NCBI GenBank assembly: GCA_902763505.1
Contig: CACWSO010000003.1
Span: 1-64,000 of the forward strand
DNA length: 64,000 nucleotides
Direction: 5' to 3'
DNA from: an uncultured Eubacteriales bacterium
GTDB lineage: Bacteria > Bacillota > Clostridia > Peptostreptococcales > Anaerovoracaceae
The position numbers and the translations under genes are program-made. The notes under the pieces were generated by a model that had not been told where the DNA came from, did not search any database, and was given only the letters and a program-made list of their open reading frames with translations. Shown here one piece after another: positions 42,221 through 51,413 of the stretch; the first letter of the stretch is position 1, and each line of letters begins with the position of its first letter.

Positions 42221-43219
42221 TTATACTCGTCTCCCTTGCCAGGTGTTGCGCTGACGCATCTCGCGATGGATGTTGTTGAGAATGGTCCGCTTCTTGTAGC
42301 TCCATTCGGGTGCAATAAGCGTGGAACGCGGCGCATCTCCTGAGATGCGGTGCAGTGTGATTTCCGGCGGGACGATTTCAAGCGCTGCGATGAGCAGATC
42401 GATATATTCTTCCATGGAATCGAACGGAATGTAATCCGGCATAGACTGCGCCATGCCGCTGCCGCGGACCACGTTGAGCATGTGGAGTTTCAAGCCGAAA
42501 ATAAAGCTTTCAGATGCATCGCCGATTGGTCGGCACGCGTAGCGCACGGATTCCAACATCATCTCCCGGCTCTCGCCAGGAAGGCCCAGGATGAGGTGGG
42601 TGACAACGCGGATGCCGTGTGCGGTGAGCCGGCGGACGGTGTTGTCATAATCAGCAAGGGTGTGGCAGAGATTCATGGCACGGGCTGTCTCATCGTGAAT
42701 GGTCTGCAGACCCAGCTCCACCCATAGGAACGTCTTCTTATTCAACTCCGACAGCAGATCCAGAACATCGTCCGGCAGACAGTCCGGACGCGTGGCGATG
42801 GCAAGCCCCACCACGTCAGGCGCCGCAAGAGCTGCTTCGAACTTCACGCGCAGTTCTTCGACCGGCGCGTAGGTGTTGGTGTGACTCTGAAAGTAGGCGA
42901 GATACTTTACATCGTATTTGTCAGCAGGCCATTTCTCGGAGAGCAGACGAATCTGCTTTGAGAGGGCATGTTCGATGTCATCGGCAGCCCGGCTCGCCAT
43001 GTCTCCGGAACCGCTTTCCGAGCAGAACAGACAGCCGCCGGTGCCTTTGCTTCCATCCCGGTTTGGGCATGTGAAACCACCGTCAAGGGAGAGCTTGACG
43101 ATTTTGGCGGGGGCATCGAGACCGAGCTCCTCGTAGTGATTCTTAAACCAGGAATTGATCATGTTGATCCTGAGCTGCTGCCCGTCGGATGTATCGAATA
43201 TGATTGGCTGTTCTATCAT
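42221..43219 (-). CDS. Radical SAM protein, YhcC family (TIGR01212)
   Basis: A 332-residue radical SAM enzyme of the YhcC type. The iron-sulfur cysteines lie in FTCPNRDGSKGTGGCLFC, the wide spacing typical of this family. Further conserved parts are YFQSHTNTYAP, IATRPDCLPD, WVELGLQTIHD and THLILGLPGE. The reaction is unknown; the family is broadly conserved in bacteria. CAGGAG precedes the ATG at 43219-43217. It converges on the tRNA operon and is divergent from queH. Confidence 0.92.
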   Translation of the reverse strand: MIEQPIIFDTSDGQQLRINMINSWFKNHYEELGLDAPAKIVKLSLDGGFTCPNRDGSKGTGGCLFCSESGSGDMASRAADDIEHALSKQIRLLSEKWPADKYDVKYLAYFQSHTNTYAPVEELRVKFEAALAAPDVVGLAIATRPDCLPDDVLDLLSELNKKTFLWVELGLQTIHDETARAMNLCHTLADYDNTVRRLTAHGIRVVTHLILGLPGESREMMLESVRYACRPIGDASESFIFGLKLHMLNVVRGSGMAQSMPDYIPFDSMEEYIDLLIAALEIVPPEITLHRISGDAPRSTLIAPEWSYKKRTILNNIHREMRQRNTWQGRRV

Positions 43220-43353
43220 GCGTTTCTCCTGCAGTCATAACCTCTTCGTGCCACTTTGATAGTATTATAATCGCGATATTTATGTAAGTAAACAACCGCT
43301 GATTGTGGTATAATGAATCGTTATAATGGGGAAAACTGTGGACGGTCATAGTG

Positions 43354-44016
43354 ATGAAAGAGAAAAAGGAATCAGCGCCTCTGATCACACGCGCATTTAC
43401 AAGTGAAAATCTGGGTATTATGCCGGCTGATTCTCTCGAGAAGAAGGTCGACAGACTAAGTCTGATTCTCCATAGCTGCTGCGGTCCATGCAGCAGCAGC
43501 GTAATCGAGCGGCTGGCCGGAGAGTTCAACATTACCGTGCTCTACTACAATCCGTGCATCACGGATGAGGAAGAGTACAAGAAGAGAAGAGCGGCGCAGA
43601 TCCAGTTCATCGAGAAGTTCAACGCCGAGCGGATCGATCTGCCGGATATCAACTTCATCGAAGGCCCTTACGAACCGGGCGCGTTCTTTGAGGCAACGAA
43701 AGGTCATGAAGAGGATCCGGAGGGCGGACAGCGCTGCAGCATCTGCTTCCGTCAAAGGCTGGAAAAAGCTGCGGAAACAGCGGCGTTCATGGGCTTCGAT
43801 ATCTTCGGTACGACATTGACCGTGAGCCCGCACAAGAATTACGAAATCATATCAGCCATCGGCAAAGACATCGCAGCCCGTTACGGAGTGAGCTTCCTGG
43901 ACAGAGACTTCAAGAAACAGGATGGGTTCAAGCGCTCCATCGAACTGTCCAAAAAGTACAATCTGTACAGGCAGAACTACTGCGGCTGCGTCTACAGCAA
44001 CTGGCGGGACAAATAA
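43354..44016 (+). CDS. queH: Epoxyqueuosine reductase QueH
   Basis: Last step of queuosine synthesis: reduction of epoxyqueuosine in tRNA, the non-B12 alternative to QueG. The 220 residues carry the QueH cysteines: HSCCGPCSSSVIERL, NPCI, RCSICFRQRLEKAA and NYCGCVYS, with GTTLTVSPHKN between. These bind a 4Fe-4S cluster and a further metal. GTG 43351 immediately precedes ATG 43354 in frame; the ATG is chosen. TATAAT at 43309-43314 is a likely -10 box. The target tRNAs with GUN anticodons include tRNA-Tyr of the neighbouring operon. Confidence 0.94.
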   Translation: MKEKKESAPLITRAFTSENLGIMPADSLEKKVDRLSLILHSCCGPCSSSVIERLAGEFNITVLYYNPCITDEEEYKKRRAAQIQFIEKFNAERIDLPDINFIEGPYEPGAFFEATKGHEEDPEGGQRCSICFRQRLEKAAETAAFMGFDIFGTTLTVSPHKNYEIISAIGKDIAARYGVSFLDRDFKKQDGFKRSIELSKKYNLYRQNYCGCVYSNWRDK

Positions 44017-44054
44017 CAGTAAATACAGAAATTCATATAAAAGAGGAGGACGAA

Positions 44055-45065
44055 ATGTCAAAGCTTATTATTCCAAAAGGCTACACGCCGGAAATCGATT
44101 ACATGGAGAGCCAGAGAGCGATCAAGAAGATCAAGGACTTCTTCCAGCAGGAACTGGCTTACGGTTTGAAACTCAGGAGAGTTTCCGCGCCGCTTTTTGT
44201 CGCGCCTGAGACGGGACTCAACGACAACCTGAACGGTGTCGAGAGAACGGTAAGCTTCACAGTCAAGGATATGGGCGAGAAGGAAGTTGAAATCGTACAG
44301 TCCCTGGCCAAGTGGAAGAGAATGGCTCTGGGAAGATATCACTTCAAACCTGGCACAGGTCTCTACACTGACATGAATGCGATCAGAAGAGATGAGGAGC
44401 TGGATAATCTCCATTCCATTTACGTTGACCAGTGGGACTGGGAGAAGGCGATCACGAAAGAAGACAGAAATACAGAGTACCTCCACGAAGTCGTCGTGAA
44501 GCTCTACAATGCGCTGAAGAATCTGAACGACTTCGTAAACAGACACTACAACGAGCTGAAGACAGATCTTCCGAACGAGATTTTCTTCATCACCTCCCAG
44601 GAGCTGGAAGACATGTATCCGGATCTGGATGCAAAGGCAAGAGAAGACGCAATCTGCAAGGAGAAGAGAGCTGTCTTTGTAGAAAAGATCGGTGGAGCGC
44701 TGAAGTCAGGCAAGCCGCATGACGGCAGAGCGCCGGACTACGATGACTGGGAACTGAACGGAGATATTCTCCTCTGGAACGAAATCCTGGAGTGCTCTTT
44801 CGAGATTTCATCCATGGGCATCAGAGTTGACGAAGAGGCTATGGCCCGTCAGCTGGAGATCGCCGGTGCAATGGAAAGAGCCGAGATGGACTTCCACAAG
44901 AAGATCTTGAACTGTGAGCTCCCGTACTCCATCGGAGGCGGCATCGGACAGTCCAGACTCTGCATGTACTTCCTGAGAAAAGCACACATCGGCGAAGTGC
45001 AGGCTGCCATCTGGCCGGAAGACATGGTCAAAGAATGCGAAGAAAACGACATTTTCCTTCTGTAA
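44055..45065 (+). CDS. asnA: Aspartate-ammonia ligase
   Basis: Makes asparagine from aspartate, ammonia and ATP. The 336 residues match AsnA throughout: SQRAIKKIKDFFQ, RVSAPLFVAPETGLNDNLNG, QSLAKWKRMALGRYHF, GLYTDMNAIRRDE and SIGGGIGQSRLCMYFL near the C-terminus, a class II synthetase fold. AGAGGAGG precedes the ATG. It lies 38 bases behind queH. Use of the ammonia-dependent enzyme fits an ammonia-rich anaerobic habitat. No T-box leader is visible. Confidence 0.97.
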   Translation: MSKLIIPKGYTPEIDYMESQRAIKKIKDFFQQELAYGLKLRRVSAPLFVAPETGLNDNLNGVERTVSFTVKDMGEKEVEIVQSLAKWKRMALGRYHFKPGTGLYTDMNAIRRDEELDNLHSIYVDQWDWEKAITKEDRNTEYLHEVVVKLYNALKNLNDFVNRHYNELKTDLPNEIFFITSQELEDMYPDLDAKAREDAICKEKRAVFVEKIGGALKSGKPHDGRAPDYDDWELNGDILLWNEILECSFEISSMGIRVDEEAMARQLEIAGAMERAEMDFHKKILNCELPYSIGGGIGQSRLCMYFLRKAHIGEVQAAIWPEDMVKECEENDIFLL

Positions 45066-45094
45066 AGGAATCATAACTCAGAACATTGCGGCCG

Positions 45095-47149
45095 ATGAAA
45101 TACATAGATGTAGTAATCGACAACAAAAGCAACAGCACAGATGCACTCTTCACATACAAGTGCGAAGATGATGCCATCAGCGTGGGGAGCAAAGTATATG
45201 TGCCTTTTGCAAAAAGCAGAAAGCCCCGCGAGGGATATGTGGTATCTGTCAGCGACGATGCTTCGCAGATCGAGGAAGCGGTCCTGCCGAAGCTGCGCGC
45301 GGTGGAACGCGTGGACGAAGACGTTTCATTGACTGAAGAAATGGTCAGAAGCGCCATGTGGATGCGCGGCAGATATCTCTGCAGATACATCGATGCGATC
45401 CGCTGCTTCACGCCGGCAGGCAGCGCGGCGGTCAGAAGGGAAAAACAGAACTCTCTGGCAGGCGAGCGTGGCTTCGCAGAGCAGGTCGACCAGCTCACAG
45501 GAGAGCAGGAAGACGCCCTGAGCCAGATCATCGGAGCGATAGAGGCGCGAAAGAATGAACGCTTTCTGATTCACGGCGTGACCGGAAGCGGCAAAACGGA
45601 AGTATATATCAGAGCGGCGAAGAAAGCGCTGGATGAGGGAAGAGGCGTCATTATCCTGGTGCCGGAAATCTCTCTGACAGGACAGATCATCGAGCGCTTC
45701 CTCGGGAATTTCGGTGAGGATTCTGTGGCCGTGCTCCATTCCAGACTTTCCGCAGGTGAACGGTATGACCAGTGGAAAAGAGTGCGGGATGGAAAGACCA
45801 GAATCGTGATCGGCGCCAGGTCTGCTGTCTTTGCACCGGTTGAAAATCTGGGGTTGATCGTGGTTGATGAAGAACACGAGTCAACTTACAAATCGGATTT
45901 TACGCCGAAGTACGACACCATAGAAGTTGCTGTGAAGCGGCTGCAGGATCAGGACAGCCAGGGCGTTCTGATCCTCGGCAGCGCGACGCCTTCAGTAGTC
46001 ACATACAGCCGTGCGAAAGAAGGAATCTACAAGCTCATAGAGCTGACGAAGCGATACAACGAAGCAGAACTTCCAAAGACTGAAATCGTAGATATGCGGG
46101 CAGAGATGAAAGACGGGAATCGGTCTATGCTGAGCCGCAGATTAGTGGAAGAGATGCACAGACAGCTGGATTGCGGCAGACAGGTCATGCTCTTCCTGAA
46201 CAGGAGAGGCTATTCGACCTTTGTTTCCTGCAGAGAGTGCGGTTATGTGGCCAAGTGTCCGACCTGCGGTCTGTCCCTGACTTATCACAGAGGCGGCAGG
46301 GGCGGCAGCGGCAAACTGGTTTGCCATTACTGCGGACATGAGGAAGCGCCGCCTGAGGTCTGTCCGGAATGCGGGAGCAGCTATGTCAGATACTTCGGCA
46401 GCGGAACGGAAAAAATTGAAGAGACTATCCGGAAACTTTTTCCGGAGCACACATCGGACAGACTGGATCTCGACTCGATCAAGAAAAAAGGCGAACTCAA
46501 AAAGAAGCTCAAGGATTTCGAAAAGGGCCGTACGGATATCCTCATCGGGACCCAGCTCATCGCGAAGGGACTGGACTTCAAGAACGTCGGACTGGTCGGC
46601 ATCGTGTCAGCAGATGTATCCCTGAATATACCGGATTTCAGGTCGCCGGAGAGAGCATTCCAGCTGATTACACAGGCTGCCGGCAGAGCAGGCAGAGGAG
46701 CTGACGAGGGCAAGGTGATCATCCAGACGTACAGCCCGGAGCATTATGCGGTGGTGATGGCGGCGGAGCACGATTATAAGAGCTTCTATGAAGCGGAAGA
46801 TAAGTTCAGGAAGTTCATGATGTACCCGCCGTACAGCGACATTTTCCAGCTCGTCTTTACATCCGATGCGCAGGAAACTGCTCTCGCGGGAGCACAGAAG
46901 TGGCACAAGCGACTGGAGGAACTGCTCCCGGCAGAGGACAAAAGCAACCTTTTCCAGCCGCAGGAAGCTTATATGAGCAAGATTCGCGACACCTACCGGT
47001 ATTCACTGGTCCTCAAGTGCCCGAGAGGTAAACGGCATCAGTACGCGGGTATCGTGTACAAGGTCAGGGCTGAGGAAATCGAGGAAGCCCGAAAGAAGAA
47101 ACAGGATTACAATGCTGTGGTGGACATCAATCCATACAGCTTCTCATAA
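45095..47149 (+). CDS. priA: Primosomal protein N' (replication restart helicase)
   Basis: 3'-to-5' helicase that reloads the replisome at stalled forks. The 684 residues contain the N-terminal DNA-binding domain, Walker A HGVTGSGKTEVY, the DEEH box in IVVDEEHESTY, GSATPS, eight zinc-binding cysteines between CRECGYVAKCPTC and CPECGSS, and the QLIAKGLDF and QAAGRAGRG motifs. The start MKYIDVVID at 45095 matches the family; no good ribosome binding site is seen. It is followed by def and fmt, a common order. Confidence 0.95.
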   Translation: MKYIDVVIDNKSNSTDALFTYKCEDDAISVGSKVYVPFAKSRKPREGYVVSVSDDASQIEEAVLPKLRAVERVDEDVSLTEEMVRSAMWMRGRYLCRYIDAIRCFTPAGSAAVRREKQNSLAGERGFAEQVDQLTGEQEDALSQIIGAIEARKNERFLIHGVTGSGKTEVYIRAAKKALDEGRGVIILVPEISLTGQIIERFLGNFGEDSVAVLHSRLSAGERYDQWKRVRDGKTRIVIGARSAVFAPVENLGLIVVDEEHESTYKSDFTPKYDTIEVAVKRLQDQDSQGVLILGSATPSVVTYSRAKEGIYKLIELTKRYNEAELPKTEIVDMRAEMKDGNRSMLSRRLVEEMHRQLDCGRQVMLFLNRRGYSTFVSCRECGYVAKCPTCGLSLTYHRGGRGGSGKLVCHYCGHEEAPPEVCPECGSSYVRYFGSGTEKIEETIRKLFPEHTSDRLDLDSIKKKGELKKKLKDFEKGRTDILIGTQLIAKGLDFKNVGLVGIVSADVSLNIPDFRSPERAFQLITQAAGRAGRGADEGKVIIQTYSPEHYAVVMAAEHDYKSFYEAEDKFRKFMMYPPYSDIFQLVFTSDAQETALAGAQKWHKRLEELLPAEDKSNLFQPQEAYMSKIRDTYRYSLVLKCPRGKRHQYAGIVYKVRAEEIEEARKKKQDYNAVVDINPYSFS

Positions 47150-47196
47150 ACAAATCATACAAAATCAATAGATAATCAATTGAAAGGCAGAGAACT

Positions 47197-47679
47197 ATGG
47201 CACTGAGAAATATCGTAACAGATGAAGACCCGATTCTGAGGAAAGTATGCAGGCCGGTAGGCGAGGTGACACCGCGCATACAGATGATCCTCGACGACAT
47301 GGTGGAGACCATGAGAGACGCCAACGGGGTAGGTCTGGCGGCGCCGCAGGTCGGCATCATGAGAAGAATGTTCGTGGCAGAACCGGAACCGGAGAGAGTC
47401 TACTACTTCGTAGATCCTGAGATGGTCACACTGGAAGGCGAGCAGGAGAGCGACGAAGGATGTCTGTCCGTACCGGGAATGGTCGGAACTGTGAAGCGTC
47501 CTGAGAAGATCGTCATCAAGGGAAAAGACAGATACGGTAAAGAAAAGGAATTCACCTTCGAAGGGTTTGACGCAATCGTGATGTGCCACGAATTCGATCA
47601 TCTGGAAGGCATCATCTACACGGACAAGGCGACAAACATCCGTCCGATCGAGGAACTTGAGGAAGAAGAACAGGCATGA
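47197..47679 (+). CDS. def: Peptide deformylase
   Basis: Removes the N-formyl group from nascent proteins. A 160-residue metalloenzyme with the three family motifs GVGLAAPQVG, EGCLSVPG and CHEFDHLEG, giving Cys and two His metal ligands and the catalytic Glu. GAAAGGCAGAG precedes the ATG. Its stop overlaps the fmt start by 4 bases (ATGA), coupling the two enzymes of formyl metabolism. Confidence 0.97.
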   Translation: MALRNIVTDEDPILRKVCRPVGEVTPRIQMILDDMVETMRDANGVGLAAPQVGIMRRMFVAEPEPERVYYFVDPEMVTLEGEQESDEGCLSVPGMVGTVKRPEKIVIKGKDRYGKEKEFTFEGFDAIVMCHEFDHLEGIIYTDKATNIRPIEELEEEEQA

Positions 47680-48605
47680 GACTAATCTACATGGGAACAC
47701 CTGACTTCGCTGTGCCTCCAATGGAGATGCTGGCACAGGCAGGACATGAAATCATATATGCGGTAACCCAGCCAGATGCGGTAAGGGACAGAGGCAAGAA
47801 GGTCAAGTTTTCTCCGGTCAAGGAGAAAGCCATCGAACTCGGCATTCCTGTACTGCAACCTTCGAAGATCAGGAAGAACGAAGAGTTTGCGCAGCTTTTG
47901 CGTGAGGCTGCACCGGATGCGGCAATCGTATCGGCTTACGGCAAGATTCTTCCTGCCGGCATTCTAAACATTCCGAAGTACGGCTGTCTGAATATACACG
48001 GGTCCCTGTTGCCTCGTTTCAGAGGCGCAGCGCCGATTCAGGCGGCGATCATCGCGGGAGATGAAGAAACCGGCGTTACGATCATGCACATGGATGAGGG
48101 TCTCGACACAGGCGATATGGTTGCAAAGGCAGCGACGCCGATCGGCAGCAAGACCTGTGAGGAGCTCCATGATGAACTGGCAGAGATGGGCGCGAAGCTC
48201 ATCACGGAGACACTGGAAGACATCGAAGGCGCGCTCCGAAGAGCAGAGAAACAGGATGATGCGCTGTCCACCTATGCGCCGATGCTGTCAAAGGCGGATG
48301 GACACATCGATTTCAGTCTGTCCCCGGAGGAAATCGAGCGCAGGATCAGAGCTTTTGATCCGTGGCCGGGAAGTTACACAGAGATGAACGGGAAGACATA
48401 CAAACTCTGGAAAGCGGTTGCGTTGGACCAGAAGACGGACGCTGCGGCAGGTACTGTCGTTGCTGCGGGGAAAGACGGTCTGGATATTTCTGCAGGCGGC
48501 CGCATCCTCAAAGTGACACAGATACAGGCGCCTGGCAAGAAACGAATGGAAACAGGCGACTATTTAAGGGGCAATGTCATTGAAATCGGTACCGTTTTAC
48601 GATAA
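47676..48605 (+). CDS. fmt: Methionyl-tRNA formyltransferase
   Basis: Formylates initiator Met-tRNA. A 309-residue protein with IYMGTPDFAVPPMEML, the folate-site HGSLLPRFRGAAPIQ, catalytic Asn/His in LNIHGSLLP, and TIMHMDEGLDTGDM, followed by a C-terminal tRNA-binding domain (about 210-309). It overlaps def by 4 bases. One exact 10-mer lies at 48122-48131 within VAKAA. Confidence 0.97.
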   Translation: MRLIYMGTPDFAVPPMEMLAQAGHEIIYAVTQPDAVRDRGKKVKFSPVKEKAIELGIPVLQPSKIRKNEEFAQLLREAAPDAAIVSAYGKILPAGILNIPKYGCLNIHGSLLPRFRGAAPIQAAIIAGDEETGVTIMHMDEGLDTGDMVAKAATPIGSKTCEELHDELAEMGAKLITETLEDIEGALRRAEKQDDALSTYAPMLSKADGHIDFSLSPEEIERRIRAFDPWPGSYTEMNGKTYKLWKAVALDQKTDAAAGTVVAAGKDGLDISAGGRILKVTQIQAPGKKRMETGDYLRGNVIEIGTVLR

Positions 48606-48626
48606 AATGTAGTTTGAGGTGATATG

Positions 48627-49328
48627 ATGTTTTACGGATTCGACCCGACATTCATAGTGCTGATTCCGGCGATCTTATTCACCGTGTATGCGCAGCGCAA
48701 GGTACAGAGTGCCTACGCTACGTATTCTCGTGTGCCTACAAAAGGACAGATTCCCGGAAGCCAGGTCGCCAGAATGATTCTGGATAATAACGGGATGGGC
48801 CATGTGCCGATTGAAATGATATCCGGTCAGCTCACGGACAACTATGATCCGACGAAGGATGAGATGCACATCTCAGAGGGAACGTACAACAGTTCGTCCA
48901 TCGCTTCCGTTGCCATTGCAGCCCACGAATCGGGGCATGCGATGCAGGATGGAGCGAATTACAGATTCCTGAAACTGAGGATCTCAATGGTGCCGTTTGT
49001 CAACATGGTATCAGCGATTTCCCTGCCTGTGATCATGGTCGGCATCGGCATGGTCGCTGCAGGGCAGGCGATGGGCGCAACCATATTCAATGTGGGCGTA
49101 TTGATGTTCGCAGTCGTGGTTCTGTTTCATACCGTTACATTGCCGGTTGAATTTGATGCTAGCAAGCGCGCTCTCAAGCAGCTTGTTGCGCTTAATATAG
49201 TAGACGAAACTGAAGTTAAGGGAGCTCAGAAAGTGCTGTCCGCAGCAGCGATGACATATGTCGCCGCGCTGGCTGTATCTCTAGTGACCTTCATAAGAAT
49301 CCTGATGATAAGGGGGAGCAGAAACTAA
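48627..49328 (+). CDS. Zinc metallopeptidase, YugP family
   Basis: A 233-residue membrane protein of the neutral zinc metallopeptidase type 2 family. The catalytic motif HESGH is in IAAHESGHAMQDG at about residue 95. There is an N-terminal helix and three hydrophobic helices after the active site. ATGs at 48624 and 48627 are in tandem; the second fits the spacing from GAGGTGA. The stop overlaps the rsmB ATG by one base. Substrate unknown; the gene often sits between fmt and rsmB in clostridia. Confidence 0.9.
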   Translation: MFYGFDPTFIVLIPAILFTVYAQRKVQSAYATYSRVPTKGQIPGSQVARMILDNNGMGHVPIEMISGQLTDNYDPTKDEMHISEGTYNSSSIASVAIAAHESGHAMQDGANYRFLKLRISMVPFVNMVSAISLPVIMVGIGMVAAGQAMGATIFNVGVLMFAVVVLFHTVTLPVEFDASKRALKQLVALNIVDETEVKGAQKVLSAAAMTYVAALAVSLVTFIRILMIRGSRN

Positions 49329-50620
49329 TGGACAATAATCGCAAGACAGCATACCAGACATTACTGGATGTGGAATCAAAGAAAGCTTATTCAAACATTG
49401 CGCTCAATCACAAAATCGCAGTGAATAAACCGAGCACTCCTGCTTTTGTAAGAGAACTCGTCTATGGAGTCCTGGAGAGAAAACTGACGCTGGATTATTA
49501 CATCGACCAGCTTCTGACAGAGGGCATCGATAGCCTGAAGACGCCGGAAATTACGATCCTGCGTATGGGCATCTATCAGCTCGGATACATGGAAAAAGTT
49601 CCTGAATATGCGGCTGTTAGCGAATGCGTGGATTTGGCCAAGAAGTACTGCAAGGGCAGAGCAGGCCTGATCAATGGCGTTCTCAGAGAATATCAGAACA
49701 AGAAAATTTACCTCACGCTTCCCGCAAGAGATGAAGATGAGATTAAATATCTGTCCATCAAGTATTCCTATGCACCATGGATCATTGAACTCTGGCTCAA
49801 GTACTACAGCATGAGCTTTGTTGAGCAGCTTCTGGAAGCGGGAAATCAGACTCCGCCGCTGACAGTCAGAGCCAACTGGCTGAAGATCAGAAAGGAAGAT
49901 CTGAAGAAGGCATTCAGAGAGAGAGGATTTGAAGTTGAGGACGGCAAGCTTGCACAGAACGCGCTCAACGTGAAAGGGAGCAAAGTGCTGGACAGCGAGC
50001 TCTACAGGTACGGACTGTTCACACCGCAGGATGAGAGTTCCATGCTCGTTTCTGAGAAGATCGGTGTAAAGCAGGGCGATCTGGTCATGGACGTCTGCGC
50101 AGCACCGGGCGGCAAAACAACAGCCATTGCAGAGAGAATGAACAATACAGGCAAGATCATCGCTTCGGACATCTACCGCAGAAAGCTGGATCTGGTCGAT
50201 AAAGAAGCCAAGAGACTTGGCATCACAAATATTGAAACAAGATCTTGGGATGCGACGAGAGTCGATTCCACAATGGTCAAGAAGGCAGATAAGGTTCTCG
50301 TCGATGCACCTTGTTCAGGACTCGGCGTCGTCAGAAGAAAACCGGAGATCAAATACAGAGAACTGTCAGAAGACATCATGATGATGCCGAAGAAGCAGGC
50401 GGATATCCTGTCAGCATCATCATCCTATGTAAAACCTGGCGGAACGCTGGTGTACAGCACATGCACGATCAATCCGGAAGAGAACGAGAAAATCATCGAT
50501 CAGTTCCTCAAGAGGAACAGAGACTTTGAGAAGGTCGAGAGAACACTGCTCCTTCCGAACGTGAACGGCACAGACGGTTTCTTCATCTGCGTGATGAAGA
50601 GAAACGAGCTGATGGAATAA
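49328..50620 (+). CDS. rsmB: 16S rRNA (cytosine-967 C5) methyltransferase
   Basis: A 430-residue RNA m5C methyltransferase. Residues 1-140 are a NusB-like RNA-binding domain (FVRELVYGVLERKLTLDYYI). The catalytic domain has the SAM motif MDVCAAPGGKTTAIAE, DAPCSGLGVVRRKPEIK with one catalytic Cys, and YSTCTINPEENE with the other. It starts within the stop of the upstream peptidase gene (TAATG). In many relatives rlmN comes next; here stp follows directly. Confidence 0.95.
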   Translation: MDNNRKTAYQTLLDVESKKAYSNIALNHKIAVNKPSTPAFVRELVYGVLERKLTLDYYIDQLLTEGIDSLKTPEITILRMGIYQLGYMEKVPEYAAVSECVDLAKKYCKGRAGLINGVLREYQNKKIYLTLPARDEDEIKYLSIKYSYAPWIIELWLKYYSMSFVEQLLEAGNQTPPLTVRANWLKIRKEDLKKAFRERGFEVEDGKLAQNALNVKGSKVLDSELYRYGLFTPQDESSMLVSEKIGVKQGDLVMDVCAAPGGKTTAIAERMNNTGKIIASDIYRRKLDLVDKEAKRLGITNIETRSWDATRVDSTMVKKADKVLVDAPCSGLGVVRRKPEIKYRELSEDIMMMPKKQADILSASSSYVKPGGTLVYSTCTINPEENEKIIDQFLKRNRDFEKVERTLLLPNVNGTDGFFICVMKRNELME

Positions 50621-50654
50621 AACAGTTATAACAGTCAGGGAGAACAAGAAACGA

Positions 50655-51395
50655 ATGCTGCAAATAGGATTCAAATGCAACAGAGGTGTTGTAAGAAAGA
50701 ACAACGAAGATGCATGCTTTCTGATTCCGAATCAGGATGTGTACATTGTGGCGGACGGCGTCGGCGGCAATAACTCCGGCGAGATCGCCAGCAGTACAGC
50801 AGTAGAATCACTGGCTTCCTTTGTGAAGGCGGGCGATTTGAAGAACTGCAAAACACCTGAAGAGATCTTCGGTTTCTTCACGGAAGCGATTGACGTTGCG
50901 AACAATGACGTCTATGTCATGAATCAGGAAAACCTGAACTACAGAGGGATGGCTACGACGGTCGTTCTGACGTATATACGTGACGGAAATGCATACATCA
51001 CAAATATTGGAGACAGCCGGGCGTATCTTTTCAGAAGCAACAGGCTTAAACGAATCACGAAGGATCACACCTATGTCAATGAACTGATTGACAAGGGTAT
51101 CATCACTGAGAAAGAAGCGGAGAGTCATAGTCAGAAGAACGTGATTACAAAGGCTCTGGGAGCAGAGCCGCAGGCAGAACCGGACTTCTACAAGGTGGCT
51201 CTGGAGAGAGGAGACATCATGGTGCTCTGTTCCGACGGATTGTATGGTGAAGTCGGGGAGGACAGAATGACGGAGCTCCTCAGAAGCGCAGTCGATAGTG
51301 ATACCAAGATGAACGATCTATGCGCTGATTTCGTCGACGAGGCGATCCTCGCCGGCGGACGTGACAACATCACAGTGATCTGTATCAAGGTTTGA
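50655..51395 (+). CDS. stp: PP2C-type Ser/Thr protein phosphatase
   Basis: Dephosphorylates the targets of the adjacent kinase. A 246-residue PPM phosphatase with metal ligands in RKNNEDACF, VADGVGGNNSGE, ITNIGDSRAYLF, LCSDGLYGE and GGRDNITVICI. It starts 34 bases after rsmB and precedes prkC by 18 bases, the conserved stp-prkC pair of Firmicutes that controls cell wall and growth-state signalling. Confidence 0.95.
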   Translation: MLQIGFKCNRGVVRKNNEDACFLIPNQDVYIVADGVGGNNSGEIASSTAVESLASFVKAGDLKNCKTPEEIFGFFTEAIDVANNDVYVMNQENLNYRGMATTVVLTYIRDGNAYITNIGDSRAYLFRSNRLKRITKDHTYVNELIDKGIITEKEAESHSQKNVITKALGAEPQAEPDFYKVALERGDIMVLCSDGLYGEVGEDRMTELLRSAVDSDTKMNDLCADFVDEAILAGGRDNITVICIKV

Positions 51396-51413
51396 TTATT
51401 CTAGGAGGAAGAA

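Noticed and set aside
43990..44054. Possible T-box or riboswitch ahead of asnA
   Set aside because: The gap behind queH is only 38 bases and has no T-box signature or antiterminator hairpin.
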